From positions 1 to 10,260 of the forward strand of contig CAYQTA010000032.1 in NCBI GenBank assembly GCA_964420365.1: DNA of 10,260 bases, written 5' to 3'. The first letter of the stretch is position 1. Every line of letters begins with the position of its first letter. Shown here piece after piece: positions 1-7,203 of this stretch. Made by a program: the position numbers and the translations under genes. Source of the stretch: JAMOQA01 sp964420365 (GTDB lineage: Bacteria; Acidobacteriota; Polarisedimenticolia; J045). The notes under the pieces were generated by a model that saw only the letters and a list, made by a program, of their open reading frames with translations, was not told the origin of the DNA and searched no databases.

Positions 1-54
1 CCCCGCGATCCGGCGGTGGTCCTCTTCCCGGAGGATGAGCGAGCTGGCCTGCAT
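1..54 (-). CDS. 5' end of an unidentified gene (partial, runs off left edge)
   Basis: Only 18 codons are visible. They begin at an ATG (54-52) and read MQASSLILREEDHRRIAG with no stop before the edge. A purine-rich GAGAGGAGG lies upstream, but 11 nt from the ATG, which is a long spacing. The frame is on the same strand as all neighbours and starts about 100 nt after the hexaheme cytochrome stop, so it could be the next cistron of the array. There is no signal peptide in the visible part, so the product is probably cytoplasmic, unlike the secreted genes upstream. The start of JAB/MPN-type (M67) metallopeptidases can look like this, but 18 residues cannot support a family call. It could also be a chance open frame in GC-rich DNA. 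Confidence 0.4.
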   Translation of the reverse strand, partial: MQASSLILREEDHRRIAG

Positions 55-81
55 GGCCCGGGGGCCCTCCTCTCCCGGAAC

Positions 82-99
82 GCCCCGGGTTCCCGGGGC
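82..99 (-). other. 8-bp inverted repeat in the gap after the hexaheme gene
   Basis: GCCCCGGG and CCCGGGGC face each other across a two-base TT spacer. In RNA this would fold as a very stable GC hairpin with a slightly opened loop. It lies between the last cytochrome stop and the putative ribosome site of the next gene. No run of T follows on the minus strand, so it is not a standard intrinsic terminator. Such palindromes are also expected by chance at this GC content. Confidence 0.3.
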
Positions 100-132
100 C
101 TCCTCGGTCGGAATGTAGGGTCCGGCGTCGCC

Positions 133-148
133 CGGGGGCAAACCCCCG
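133..148 (-). terminator. Possible weak terminator hairpin after the hexaheme cytochrome
   Basis: CGGGGG and CCCCCG pair perfectly around a four-base loop (TTTG on the minus strand), beginning 10 nt after the TGA of the hexaheme gene. The position suits a transcript end or an RNA-stabilising 3' hairpin. It lacks the T tract of a classical intrinsic terminator, so termination would be partial at best. A second hairpin follows 34 nt downstream. Confidence 0.3.
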
Positions 149-158
149 CCTGCCGGCT

Positions 159-896
159 TCACAGGTCGTGGCAGCCGAGACAGAGCCGGCTGCCGCGGGC
201 ATCCACGGCCAGCCGTCCACGTCGCTCTCCGAACAGGCGGTGGCAACTCAGGCACCCGACGCGGCCGTCGAAAAGACGCAGTTCCGGCCGGATGGCACCG
301 GGGGGCCGCAGGTGCCTGCCGGGGCCGCCGAATGCGGGTTCCGCGACTCCCACCGGGTGGTTTCGTCCCAGCCGCCCTCCCGGGCTCTGCCCGTCCTGCC
401 ATGCCACGTCCGGGGCCTCGCTGCCATCGTGGCACCGCAGGCAACGAAGGGTGAAGGCATCGAGCCGGCGACCCGGGGAAGGGTCGAGCGGGGCGGGGGC
501 GCTGGCCCCTCCGTGGATCGTGTCGGCATACGCCGCGTGCGGGCGGTCCCATCGGCCGGCCGGGTCGCGGTGGCAGCGGGCACACAACCCGGGAGGACGC
601 GCCCGCAGGTACCCGTCCCGGCGAGCGGGGCCGGAAGCCCCCGGTGCCGGGTAGCCGTGCCGCACGTGGCACGTCAGGCAGGTGATCCGTCCCCCCGGGA
701 GAGGAAGATCGTCCGGCATCCGCGCGGTCCGTCCCGTTGGGTCGATCCCGATCGGATGGGCTGCCAGGCCCGGACGGGAGGCCTCGTGGCACTCGAGGCA
801 GCCTTCCCCGCCGTGGGCCGGGATCCCTCCTGTTCCGGCGACCAATGCAGCGATCACGGCGACGACGACCGGGAACCGCGCCGGTTCCTTCGGCAT
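159..896 (-). CDS. Secreted hexaheme c-type cytochrome
   Basis: A 245-residue protein with a Sec-type signal peptide (hydrophobic residues about 9-23, cleavage near residue 27) and six CXXCH sites at cysteines 33, 73, 105, 152, 215 and 239. Each should bind one covalent heme c in the periplasm or outside the cell. The chain is an apparent internal duplication of a triheme unit. Sites 33/73/105 match 152/215/239, and each half shows an H-P-[IV]-G element, then G-R-[IV] before the middle site, then an L-C site at its end. These histidines are good candidates for distal ligands. The ATG at 896 follows GGGAGGGG by six bases. The gene lies 99 nt after the nonaheme cytochrome, beyond a stem-loop, so it may be expressed at a different level from the core. 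It belongs to the broad doubled-CXXCH/cytochrome c3-like group. Its redox partner is unknown. Confidence 0.88.
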   Translation of the reverse strand: MPKEPARFPVVVAVIAALVAGTGGIPAHGGEGCLECHEASRPGLAAHPIGIDPTGRTARMPDDLPLPGGRITCLTCHVRHGYPAPGASGPARRDGYLRARPPGLCARCHRDPAGRWDRPHAAYADTIHGGASAPAPLDPSPGRRLDAFTLRCLRCHDGSEAPDVAWQDGQSPGGRLGRNHPVGVAEPAFGGPGRHLRPPGAIRPELRLFDGRVGCLSCHRLFGERRGRLAVDARGSRLCLGCHDL

Positions 897-941
897 CCGG
901 GACCCCTCCCGGATCCCCCGCGTGGCAGAAACTGGGGCCCT

Positions 942-969
942 CCCGGGAGACCGACAAGGGGTCTCCGGG
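942..969 (-). other. Intergenic stem-loop between nonaheme and hexaheme genes
   Basis: The seven-base arms GGAGACC and GGTCTCC (946-952 and 960-966) pair perfectly around a seven-base loop. A CCC/GGG extension (942-944 with 967-969) adds three pairs across a single bulged base. It sits inside the only gap (897-995) between these two otherwise closely packed genes. No T run follows, so an RNA processing, stability or attenuation role is more likely than full termination. The structure is seen in the sequence; its function is inferred. Confidence 0.5.
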
Positions 970-995
970 TCCCCGGACAGGCCCGGAAGGGAGCG

Positions 996-1967
996 TCAGG
1001 ACCCGGACGCGGGTTCCTGGTCGCCTCCGCTGGCAGGGAGATCGCCTGGAGGTTCGAGGGGGACGTCCCGCAGGTACTCCCGACGCTCGTGGCATCCGGA
1101 GACGCATGCGCCGCCCCCCTCGATGGCGGACCAGCCCACCGGGAGATCCCACTCGCCGAAGGGGGTCGTTGGCCGCAGCAGGTGCTCGCCGGCCCCGTGG
1201 GCGGAATGGCAGAGGGCGCACGAGCGACTCTTCTCCCGGGCCACGTGCACCCGGTGGAGGTTGATCCGGTCATCCCGGAACCCGGTTGCCGAGGAATCGT
1301 CGCCCAGGAGGGAGTCCAGGTCGTGGCACTCGGCACAGAGTTCGTAGGCGCCCTCCGCGCCGAACGCATAGGGGCCGGCCGGAAACGACCGCGTGAAAAG
1401 GCGGGCAAGGTCGCTGCGATGGGGCGGATGGCAGCCGGAGCAACCCATCTCCGCGGCCGGGTGGACCGTGCCCGCCGTGTCGATCTCCTTCTTGACGTTC
1501 GTCACCGCCCGGCCTCCTTCGCGCGGGATCGGGCGTCCATGACACCGCCAGCAGAGCTCGGGCTCCGCTCCACGCAGGAGGGCGGGTTCCCCGGAGCGAT
1601 GGGGGTCGTGGCAGGCAACGCAGGAGCCCCGTGCCACCGGCCCGTGGACGTGGCCGCCAGCCCCCTCCCGAGGGTCGTCATGGCAGTTGACGCAGGCGTC
1701 GGCAACCGGTTTCGGCAGGCGGAAGTCGTGGTCCTCCGCGTTCCCCTCGTGGCACACCTCGCACATTCCCTCGGCGACGGGGGCGTGGACCCCTTCCCCG
1801 GAAATCAGGTCGCCGTGACAGTCGGCTGCGGTACACGAGGGAGCGGCGTCCTCGCCCTGGTCCTGCGCGTCCGCCCACGGTACCAGGGACAACCCTGCCA
1901 CGGCGAGGAGGACCGCGAGGAAGGGGACACTCTGCGACACCGGCGGGTCAGTAGCGCTTCGGATCAT
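996..1967 (-). CDS. Secreted multiheme cytochrome c, up to nine hemes, with CX4CH and CX3CH sites
   Basis: A 323-residue exported cytochrome. The signal peptide spans about residues 1-34, ending in A-D-A before Q-D. Seven CXXCH sites start at cysteines 69, 92, 116, 139, 176, 211 and 250. The first site (45) is CTAADCH, a CX4CH, and the last (288) is CVSGCH, a CX3CH, giving up to nine hemes. Spacing is regular: 24, 23, 24, 23 residues between the first five sites, then 37, 35, 39, 38. That suggests two structural halves, a tight N-terminal chain and a looser C-terminal one. The C-terminal 30 residues after the last site are acidic and proline-rich. The ATG at 1967 lies inside the end of the dodecaheme gene (20-nt overlap), with GGGAAG four bases upstream. 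A later start would lose the basic n-region of the signal. It probably relays electrons in the periplasm or at the surface. Confidence 0.88.
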   Translation of the reverse strand: MIRSATDPPVSQSVPFLAVLLAVAGLSLVPWADAQDQGEDAAPSCTAADCHGDLISGEGVHAPVAEGMCEVCHEGNAEDHDFRLPKPVADACVNCHDDPREGAGGHVHGPVARGSCVACHDPHRSGEPALLRGAEPELCWRCHGRPIPREGGRAVTNVKKEIDTAGTVHPAAEMGCSGCHPPHRSDLARLFTRSFPAGPYAFGAEGAYELCAECHDLDSLLGDDSSATGFRDDRINLHRVHVAREKSRSCALCHSAHGAGEHLLRPTTPFGEWDLPVGWSAIEGGGACVSGCHERREYLRDVPLEPPGDLPASGGDQEPASGS

Positions 1968-3630
1968 GGTTCTTCCCGTGGCAGGTGAGCCAGCATCGGC
2001 CCCGCCGTGGTCCAGTACTCTCGTATCGCAACTGGCCGCTGCGGGACGGCTGGACCACCCGGGTATCGAAGCTGATCAGGTGAGCGTTCCCGTCCGGCGT
2101 GCCCTGCTGGGCGGACACGCCGTGGGGATCGTGGCAGACGGAGCAGGGGGTGTCCGCGCGAAGGACGTGCTTGCGGTGGAGGCGGAATCCGCTTCGCCCG
2201 CTGAGGATCGTCGAGCGGCTGTGGCACTCGTAGCAGAGGGCGTAGACGTCGGGATTTTCCCGCGTGTAGTCCTCGGTCTCGTATCGACGCCTGAGGATGA
2301 AGGGCCACGAGCTTCCGTGGGGACCAGACGGCCCTCCCGCATCCGCCCTGTCCGAGGCGTGACAGTCAGTGCAGTACATCAGGCTTCCCTCGGTCCACGG
2401 CGGCAGGAGCGACGGGACGTCGCTGTTCCGTCCCGCCTGGACCACCGGATGGTAGGAGATCGCGTCCGGTCCGAACTCGAGCCTCGTGTTGATCTCTCCC
2501 GCCGTCCGCGGGATCGCCTGGCTGGCGCTGGTCCCGTCGCCGTGGCACTTGAAGCAGACCTCGTAGGCCTGGCTTGCGGGGTCAACCGGGTTGCCAGCGG
2601 AGTCGATGCCATCGATCCCACGCTGCTTTCCGGAAAGAGCAGGGGGGGAGGCTGCGGATCCCTCCACCTGGTGAGGCTCGTGGCAGTCGACGCACTCGAC
2701 GTGACGGGGCGCCGTCAGGATGTCCTCCTCCGGGTCGTGGACGCCGGACGTCAACTCGACCGGGTGGTGAGAGGTCGCCTGGAAATCCGCCCGGATGTCG
2801 GTGGAAGCGACGTGGCCGTCGTGACAGGCCCAGCAGGTTTCCTCTTCCGGGTACCGCCTGACGAGGCGCGGGGGCTGGGCAGCGTGATGGGGCGCGTGGC
2901 AGTTCCGGCAGGCGTTGTCGGCCACCGTCCGGTCCCCCGAGCCGGGCCACGGGTCCGGGGGGGTGCCGTCCCAGGTTGCACGCGACGTAGCGTGGCTGGA
3001 TGTCGCCCAGTTCGTCCTGTCGTGGCAACCGGTACAGAGTGCTCCACCCGTCGGAGAGCCGACCAGGAACTTCGGATGGACGTCGGTATGGGGATCGTGG
3101 CAGGAGGTGCACTGGACCTGGCCCGTGGCATCCAGGTGGACGGGGGGCACGATCGCGTCGGGGTGTCGCAGTTGCGGATCGGCCGCGGCGAGGGCCGCGT
3201 CGTACGGAAACGAAACGGGGTGATCGTCCGCCAGGTCGGTTTCAAGGCTTCCCGTGGATGGATCGAGGTAGCGCTGCCCGGAGGGAAACTCGATCTCGTT
3301 CGGTTCCGAGACCACGGCTCCCAGGGCGACGGTCCCGTCGTGGCAGCCGAGGCACATCTTGGAGGCTCCCGTCGGCTGTCCCGGCAGGGCGTCCAGTGTC
3401 GAGGAGTCGTAGAGGACGTAGCTGGCCCGGCTGTCCTGGTGGTTCCAGAGCGGAGCCACTCCCGACCCATGATGAGGTGCATGGCAGAAGATGCAGATCC
3501 GCTCCTCGGTGACCGCCCGGATCTCACCGGGACCGGTGGTCCCCAGGTTGTGAACCGTCCGCTCGATGCCGGCCAGGGCCAGCAACGGCAGCAGGAGGAA
3601 CGCCGGGAGCGCGGGATGCCAGCGTCTCAT
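1948..3630 (-). CDS. Large secreted cytochrome c, up to twelve hemes
   Basis: A 560-residue protein with a Sec signal (basic MRRW, hydrophobic core, A-L-A before G-I at about residue 20). Eleven CXXCH sites start at cysteines 46, 93, 174, 199, 241, 266, 313, 359, 420, 466 and 496. A twelfth site, CWLTCH (546-551), is a CX3CH. Residues about 45-145 resemble the N-terminal domain of the tetraheme and pentaheme proteins of this window: P-L-W-N-H, then PTGASKMCLGCHDGTVA, then an H-P-V-S element. The HPV plus CXXCH unit recurs around sites 266-313-359 and 359-420-466, so the chain looks built from repeated triheme modules. The start is firm: ATG at 3630 follows GGAGGAGG by seven bases and overlaps the upstream NHL gene stop (ATGA). 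The likely role is a long electron relay or surface terminal cytochrome. It is not recognisably OmcB, OmcS or OmcZ. Confidence 0.92.
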   Translation of the reverse strand: MRRWHPALPAFLLLPLLALAGIERTVHNLGTTGPGEIRAVTEERICIFCHAPHHGSGVAPLWNHQDSRASYVLYDSSTLDALPGQPTGASKMCLGCHDGTVALGAVVSEPNEIEFPSGQRYLDPSTGSLETDLADDHPVSFPYDAALAAADPQLRHPDAIVPPVHLDATGQVQCTSCHDPHTDVHPKFLVGSPTGGALCTGCHDRTNWATSSHATSRATWDGTPPDPWPGSGDRTVADNACRNCHAPHHAAQPPRLVRRYPEEETCWACHDGHVASTDIRADFQATSHHPVELTSGVHDPEEDILTAPRHVECVDCHEPHQVEGSAASPPALSGKQRGIDGIDSAGNPVDPASQAYEVCFKCHGDGTSASQAIPRTAGEINTRLEFGPDAISYHPVVQAGRNSDVPSLLPPWTEGSLMYCTDCHASDRADAGGPSGPHGSSWPFILRRRYETEDYTRENPDVYALCYECHSRSTILSGRSGFRLHRKHVLRADTPCSVCHDPHGVSAQQGTPDGNAHLISFDTRVVQPSRSGQLRYESTGPRRGRCWLTCHGKNHDPKRY

Positions 3631-4583
3631 CGTGTTGCCTCCTCCGGGGCCAGCTCGCGAAACACCTGGACCCTCCTGTTGTACGCGTCGACGACCAGGA
3701 GCCGTCCATCTCCCGTGGCGGCGATGCCGGCCGGCATCCAGAACTGCCCGGGACCACGCCCCTGGCGGCCGAAGGCGAGAAGTAGACGTCCGCGGTCGTC
3801 AAACACCTGGACGTTGTCGAACACTGCGTCGGTGACGAACACCCGCCCGGCGCGATCGACCGCAACTCCACGCGGACGCGAAAACGTCCCGGGTCCGTCA
3901 CCGGCACGGCCGATCGTTCGCAGGGGACGACCGTTCCGGTCGAGAACCTGGACGCGGAAGTTGAGCGCATCGACGACGTGGATTCGCTCGCCGGGTCCCA
4001 GGGCGAGCGCCGTCGGGGCGTTGAACTCGCCGGGGGCTTCCCCGCGCCGACCGATGGTCCGGACCGTCCGTCCCCGCGCGTCGATGAAGACCAGCCGGTG
4101 ACCGGTGGTGTCGGCGATGACGGCACCTCCACCCGGCAGGATGGCGATCCCGGTTGGTCGGCCCAACGATCCCGCGGGAGTGCGCCACAGCTCTCTTCCG
4201 CGGCGGGAAAAGGCGATTACCGTCGCGAGGACCGAGTCCGTGACGAGCAGGCTTCCGTCCGTGCGCAGGGCGCAACCGACAGGACTCTCGAGGAGGCCCT
4301 CCCCGACTGCCCGCGGGTGGCGGTCCGGCTCCTGCAGCCACGTCACACCGGCCCCGGGGTCGGCGATGCAGACCGCTCCGCCGCTCCCGACGGCGATCCC
4401 GTGGGGGCGCACGTAGCCCCCGGACCAGCCACCCTCCCAGGCGATGCGGGCGGGCAGGGGAGGTGACGGCCAGCGCGGTCGGTCGGCCCCCGCGGCATGG
4501 AAGCGTGGGAACACCGTCCCACCGCACCCGGCGAGCAGGACGAGTGTCAGCAGCAGGCATGCCGTTCGGGGTGCGGTCGTCAC
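3627..4583 (-). CDS. NHL-repeat beta-propeller lipoprotein (second copy)
   Basis: A 318-residue lipoprotein starting at a GTG that overlaps the barrel gene stop by four bases, with AGGAGG eight bases upstream. The signal ends in a lipobox, L-A-G-C (Cys20), followed by glycine, so it should be sorted to the outer membrane rather than retained inside. Residues about 58-310 hold six NHL-type repeats of some 40-45 residues. Each has a P-x-G-[IV]-A strand, a V-x-D turn and an R-V-Q-V-[FL] strand, as in ARTIGRRGE..FNAPTALAL and GQFWMPAGIAA stretches. Such six-bladed propellers usually bind proteins or act as scaffolds; no catalytic residues stand out. Lying between the barrel and the twelve-heme cytochrome, it may anchor or assemble the conduit. 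It is a diverged paralogue of the NHL lipoprotein at 7200-8294. Only three cysteines are present, and none is in a heme motif. Confidence 0.9.
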   Translation of the reverse strand: MTTAPRTACLLLTLVLLAGCGGTVFPRFHAAGADRPRWPSPPLPARIAWEGGWSGGYVRPHGIAVGSGGAVCIADPGAGVTWLQEPDRHPRAVGEGLLESPVGCALRTDGSLLVTDSVLATVIAFSRRGRELWRTPAGSLGRPTGIAILPGGGAVIADTTGHRLVFIDARGRTVRTIGRRGEAPGEFNAPTALALGPGERIHVVDALNFRVQVLDRNGRPLRTIGRAGDGPGTFSRPRGVAVDRAGRVFVTDAVFDNVQVFDDRGRLLLAFGRQGRGPGQFWMPAGIAATGDGRLLVVDAYNRRVQVFRELAPEEATR

Positions 4584-6535
4584 CGGAAGAACCTCCTCAG
4601 GACAAGCCTCACGTGATCGCGGCCATCGTGCCCGCTGCCCGCGATGTTCCGGGTTCGATGGCGCCAGTCGAGGGCGACCTCGAAGAAGCGCAGCCGATAG
4701 CGCACGTCGAGGCGGGCCAGCAGGTAACTGCCCTCGCGGCCGAGAATCCGCTCGCGCCTGGCCTCGACGAGCGCGAAGGCCTGGAACCGCGTGCGACGCA
4801 CCCGGACATCGACCCCGGCCAGGGAGAAGCGGCTCTCGCCATTCTCGCGCCCGGGAAACGTGGTCGACTGGTGGTGGACGTGCAGCCCGGTTTCCACGAT
4901 GCCGCGATGCCAGGGATTCCAGCTCGCGGAGATGGATCTCATGCGGTAGGGAAGGATGGAGCTCCGGTGCCCCCGGTAGACCAGGTCCAGTCGCCATCGA
5001 GGTCGCGTCACACCGATCCTGGCCCTGCTGTCACGGGAACGCTCCACGCGTCCTGCCGCGCTTCCAGCGAGCACGTCGGGACTGTTGCGGGTTCGCGTCC
5101 AGTGGACATAGAAGCCGGACCGGTCGCGCCAACCGGCGACGTGGGTGCGGACGAGGGTCCGGACGTCGAGTTCCGACGAAGTGACGGCCAGCCACGTGAC
5201 GCGAAGCCGTGTCCCGGGCGTAATGCTGCCCCCGTCGAGAACGCGGACCTCGAAGAGCCCGTCGAGCGATACCAGTTCCCAGTCCAGGCCCTCCGCGTAG
5301 ACGATCGCTCCCTCCGGGTCCGTCACCTGGACGCTGTCGGGCAGGAGGCCCGGATCGTCGAGGAGGATCGGTGAGCCCGGGTCCCAGGCCAGCACGAGCT
5401 CCCCCGGTACCTGCCGGGAGGGGGAGACGTCGCGGTCGCGACGCCATCTTCGTCCCGCCCCGAGGGAGAGCACGCCCCGGGGGAGGTGACGGGTGTAATC
5501 GAAGAGCAGCGCCTCCTCGTTCACGTCGCGGCTGCCGCCGGCCGGCAGATCCACCGACTGGAAAAGAGCGTCCACGCTGGTCGCAAGGCTGCCCCAGAGC
5601 ACGTGCCGGAGGGCCCCGTCGGCCTGGCGGCTCCTCGTGCGACCGGTGATCGCGTCCTCCTGGTCGCGGAACTCGGCTCCGATGCGGGAGCGAAAGCGCC
5701 GGGAAGGGGTCCAGGCGAGTCCCTGCCGGACGTCGACGAGGCTGCCGTTGGCCGTGCCGTTCCGTTCGTAACCGTAGGCGGTGGTCGTCACGACGATTCG
5801 GCGTTCATCGTCGGGCCACCAGAGGTGGCTCGCGGTAGCGCGCAGCATCTCGTAGTCCTGCGCGGACGAGCGTTCGCGGTAGTCGAGCCAGCGGAACTCC
5901 GCGCGGGTCGAGGACTGCTTGCCGACGTGGTTCGTTCCCGCGAGCCAGCGGCGGCGAGTCTCGTCCCGGGGGTCGCCGTAGATCCCCCTGGCCCGCTGCC
6001 GGCCGACCTCGAAGGTGAGGGGCCAACCGCGGCTGCGATGGCGAAGTGCAAGGCGCCACTCCCGGCGCGCGATCGCGTTGCGGGGGGCAAACGTGCTGTC
6101 GATGTCCTGGAGGAAGCGCGTGGCAAGGAACTGCGCGTTCCAGGGGCGCGACGGCAGGAAACCGAGCCGGGCGGTGTACTGGCTGGCGTTCGCGTCCCTG
6201 CTCCCGGAGAAGATGCCCGTGTTGGTATCGACATCGCTGCGTCGCAGGCGGAACGTGCCGTCGAGGGCGAAGGGGAACAGGGCGGGGTGAAGGAACGACC
6301 CCCCGACGTTGAGGTGAATGCCGGCCAGGGAGGTGGTTTCTTCCTGGCGGAACGTTGCCGGGGCCCCTTCCGGGCGGCGGACCTGCCGCTGGAGCTCCCA
6401 TCCGAGCTCGACGTCGCCGACCAGGCTGGAGATCCGCACCGGTCGCACGAGGTCCGTGGCCTGGGCACCGGACACGCGGGCGGCGCCCACGAGGAGCAGG
6501 ACGACGGCCAGGAGTAACCGGGCGGTACGACCCAT
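4580..6535 (-). CDS. Outer-membrane beta-barrel protein, putative porin of a cytochrome conduit
   Basis: A 651-residue protein with a signal peptide (basic MGRTAR, hydrophobic stretch, cleavage near A-Q-A at about residue 26). The rest is a series of short amphipathic strands rich in alternating arginine, tryptophan, tyrosine and phenylalanine, with charged loops, typical of a large outer-membrane barrel. It ends in an aromatic strand (R-R-F-F-R). Residues about 386-450 break this pattern. They contain D-S-V-Q-V-T-D-x-E-G, Y-x-E-G-x-D-W and a G-G-S-I-x-P-G-T turn, reading like a small beta-sandwich insert. There is no CXXCH. Because it directly follows a lipocytochrome and precedes an NHL lipoprotein, a porin-cytochrome role is inferred. 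MtrB/PioB and OmbB barrels are of comparable size, but I see no motif that assigns it to them. The start uses TGATG coupling to the upstream gene; an ORF extending to 6586 is unlikely because it would bury the signal peptide. Confidence 0.85.
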   Translation of the reverse strand: MGRTARLLLAVVLLLVGAARVSGAQATDLVRPVRISSLVGDVELGWELQRQVRRPEGAPATFRQEETTSLAGIHLNVGGSFLHPALFPFALDGTFRLRRSDVDTNTGIFSGSRDANASQYTARLGFLPSRPWNAQFLATRFLQDIDSTFAPRNAIARREWRLALRHRSRGWPLTFEVGRQRARGIYGDPRDETRRRWLAGTNHVGKQSSTRAEFRWLDYRERSSAQDYEMLRATASHLWWPDDERRIVVTTTAYGYERNGTANGSLVDVRQGLAWTPSRRFRSRIGAEFRDQEDAITGRTRSRQADGALRHVLWGSLATSVDALFQSVDLPAGGSRDVNEEALLFDYTRHLPRGVLSLGAGRRWRRDRDVSPSRQVPGELVLAWDPGSPILLDDPGLLPDSVQVTDPEGAIVYAEGLDWELVSLDGLFEVRVLDGGSITPGTRLRVTWLAVTSSELDVRTLVRTHVAGWRDRSGFYVHWTRTRNSPDVLAGSAAGRVERSRDSRARIGVTRPRWRLDLVYRGHRSSILPYRMRSISASWNPWHRGIVETGLHVHHQSTTFPGRENGESRFSLAGVDVRVRRTRFQAFALVEARRERILGREGSYLLARLDVRYRLRFFEVALDWRHRTRNIAGSGHDGRDHVRLVLRRFFR

Positions 6536-7203
6536 CACGGCTGAAAACCCTCGAGGGGTGCGTGCGGATCGTGGCAATCGACGCACGCCTCCTGCTCGGC
6601 GGGGGGATGCTCGGGCCCGAGGTCACGGACGCGGTGGCACCGGGCGCAGGGTCGCCCGGGAGAGCCGCGCACCAGGAAGGGATTCCTGCTGGAATGCGGG
6701 GCATGACAGGCGATGCACATCCCGGCTCTCAGTGGCCCGTGACGGACGGATGCCGGCGTTTCGCGGAGGTCGACCACGAGGGAATGATCGTGGCAGCGGA
6801 TGCAGAGCAGCGTGCGCGGGGCGCGGAGTCGCGCAACGTCCCCGGGGACCGCGTTGCCTTCGCCGGGCCCCAGGTGGCATGCGGAACATGCCCGGGCAGC
6901 CCAGGGACCGTGGCGGGAGCCCGCGAAGCGAACGCGGGGTCGCCGGCGGGGACGGGGAGGGACGTCTCCCGCCTTCGTCGCGGTGTCCTTGCCGGCGGAT
7001 GATGCCTGCGGGGCGGCTGCCGCACGTTCCTCCGCGGTCGGCGGGGGATCGTCGAACAGGGCAGCGAGAATCTTCTCCCGGGTCGCCGTGGAACAGGAGG
7101 ACCCGAGCAGGACGAGAAGCAGCAAGAGGATCCCCGGGAGCGGGTACTCCCCGGGGACGCGCCGGGGGGCATCCCGGCGAACTGCCGGTGGGTCCTGCCT
7201 CAC
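6535..7203 (-). CDS. Pentaheme cytochrome c lipoprotein
   Basis: A 222-residue protein with a GTG start that overlaps the preceding stop (GTGA). Its N terminus is a signal with hydrophobic residues about 23-33 and a lipobox-like L-G-S-S-C (Cys37). G at -3 is unusual, but the pattern still fits the broad lipobox rule. Next comes TREKILAALFDDPPP (41-55), a helix ending in an F-D-D-P-P-P turn. I have the impression this turn recurs as F-F-D-G-V-P near the anchor of related cytochromes; treat that as memory. An Ala/Pro/Arg-rich linker of about 45 residues then leads to a compact heme domain with CXXCH at 106, 134, 163, 186 and 207. The spacing of 21-29 residues is tight. It lies directly before the barrel, with the stop and start joined as TGATG, so the two products are probably made in step. 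That makes it the best candidate for the heme wire inside or beside the barrel. Confidence 0.9.
   Translation of the reverse strand: MRQDPPAVRRDAPRRVPGEYPLPGILLLLLVLLGSSCSTATREKILAALFDDPPPTAEERAAAAPQASSAGKDTATKAGDVPPRPRRRPRVRFAGSRHGPWAARACSACHLGPGEGNAVPGDVARLRAPRTLLCIRCHDHSLVVDLRETPASVRHGPLRAGMCIACHAPHSSRNPFLVRGSPGRPCARCHRVRDLGPEHPPAEQEACVDCHDPHAPLEGFQP

Noticed and set aside
55..70. GGCCC/GGGCC palindrome ahead of the left-edge gene as an operator
   Set aside because: Short G/C palindromes are frequent at this composition and nothing else supports a regulatory role.
1948..3630. OmcS, OmcB or OmcZ identity for the large cytochrome
   Set aside because: Heme number and order of sites do not match what I know of these proteins, and CXXCH content alone cannot establish orthology.
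1966..4101. Very long open frame on the plus strand (711 codons), with similar ones at 168-1988, 5486-6517, 6318-8261 and 8391-9797
   Set aside because: Each lies opposite a well-supported minus-strand gene, lacks recognisable domains or a convincing ribosome site, and shows the composition expected of antisense frames in GC-rich DNA.
4584..4997. N-terminal extension of the second NHL lipoprotein upstream of its GTG
   Set aside because: It would overlap the barrel gene in another frame and bury the signal peptide and lipobox; the GTG at 4583 has a good ribosome site and the GTGA overlap.
4580..6535. MtrB/PioB or OmbB identity for the barrel
   Set aside because: Size and context fit loosely, but I see no diagnostic motif, so no gene symbol is given.
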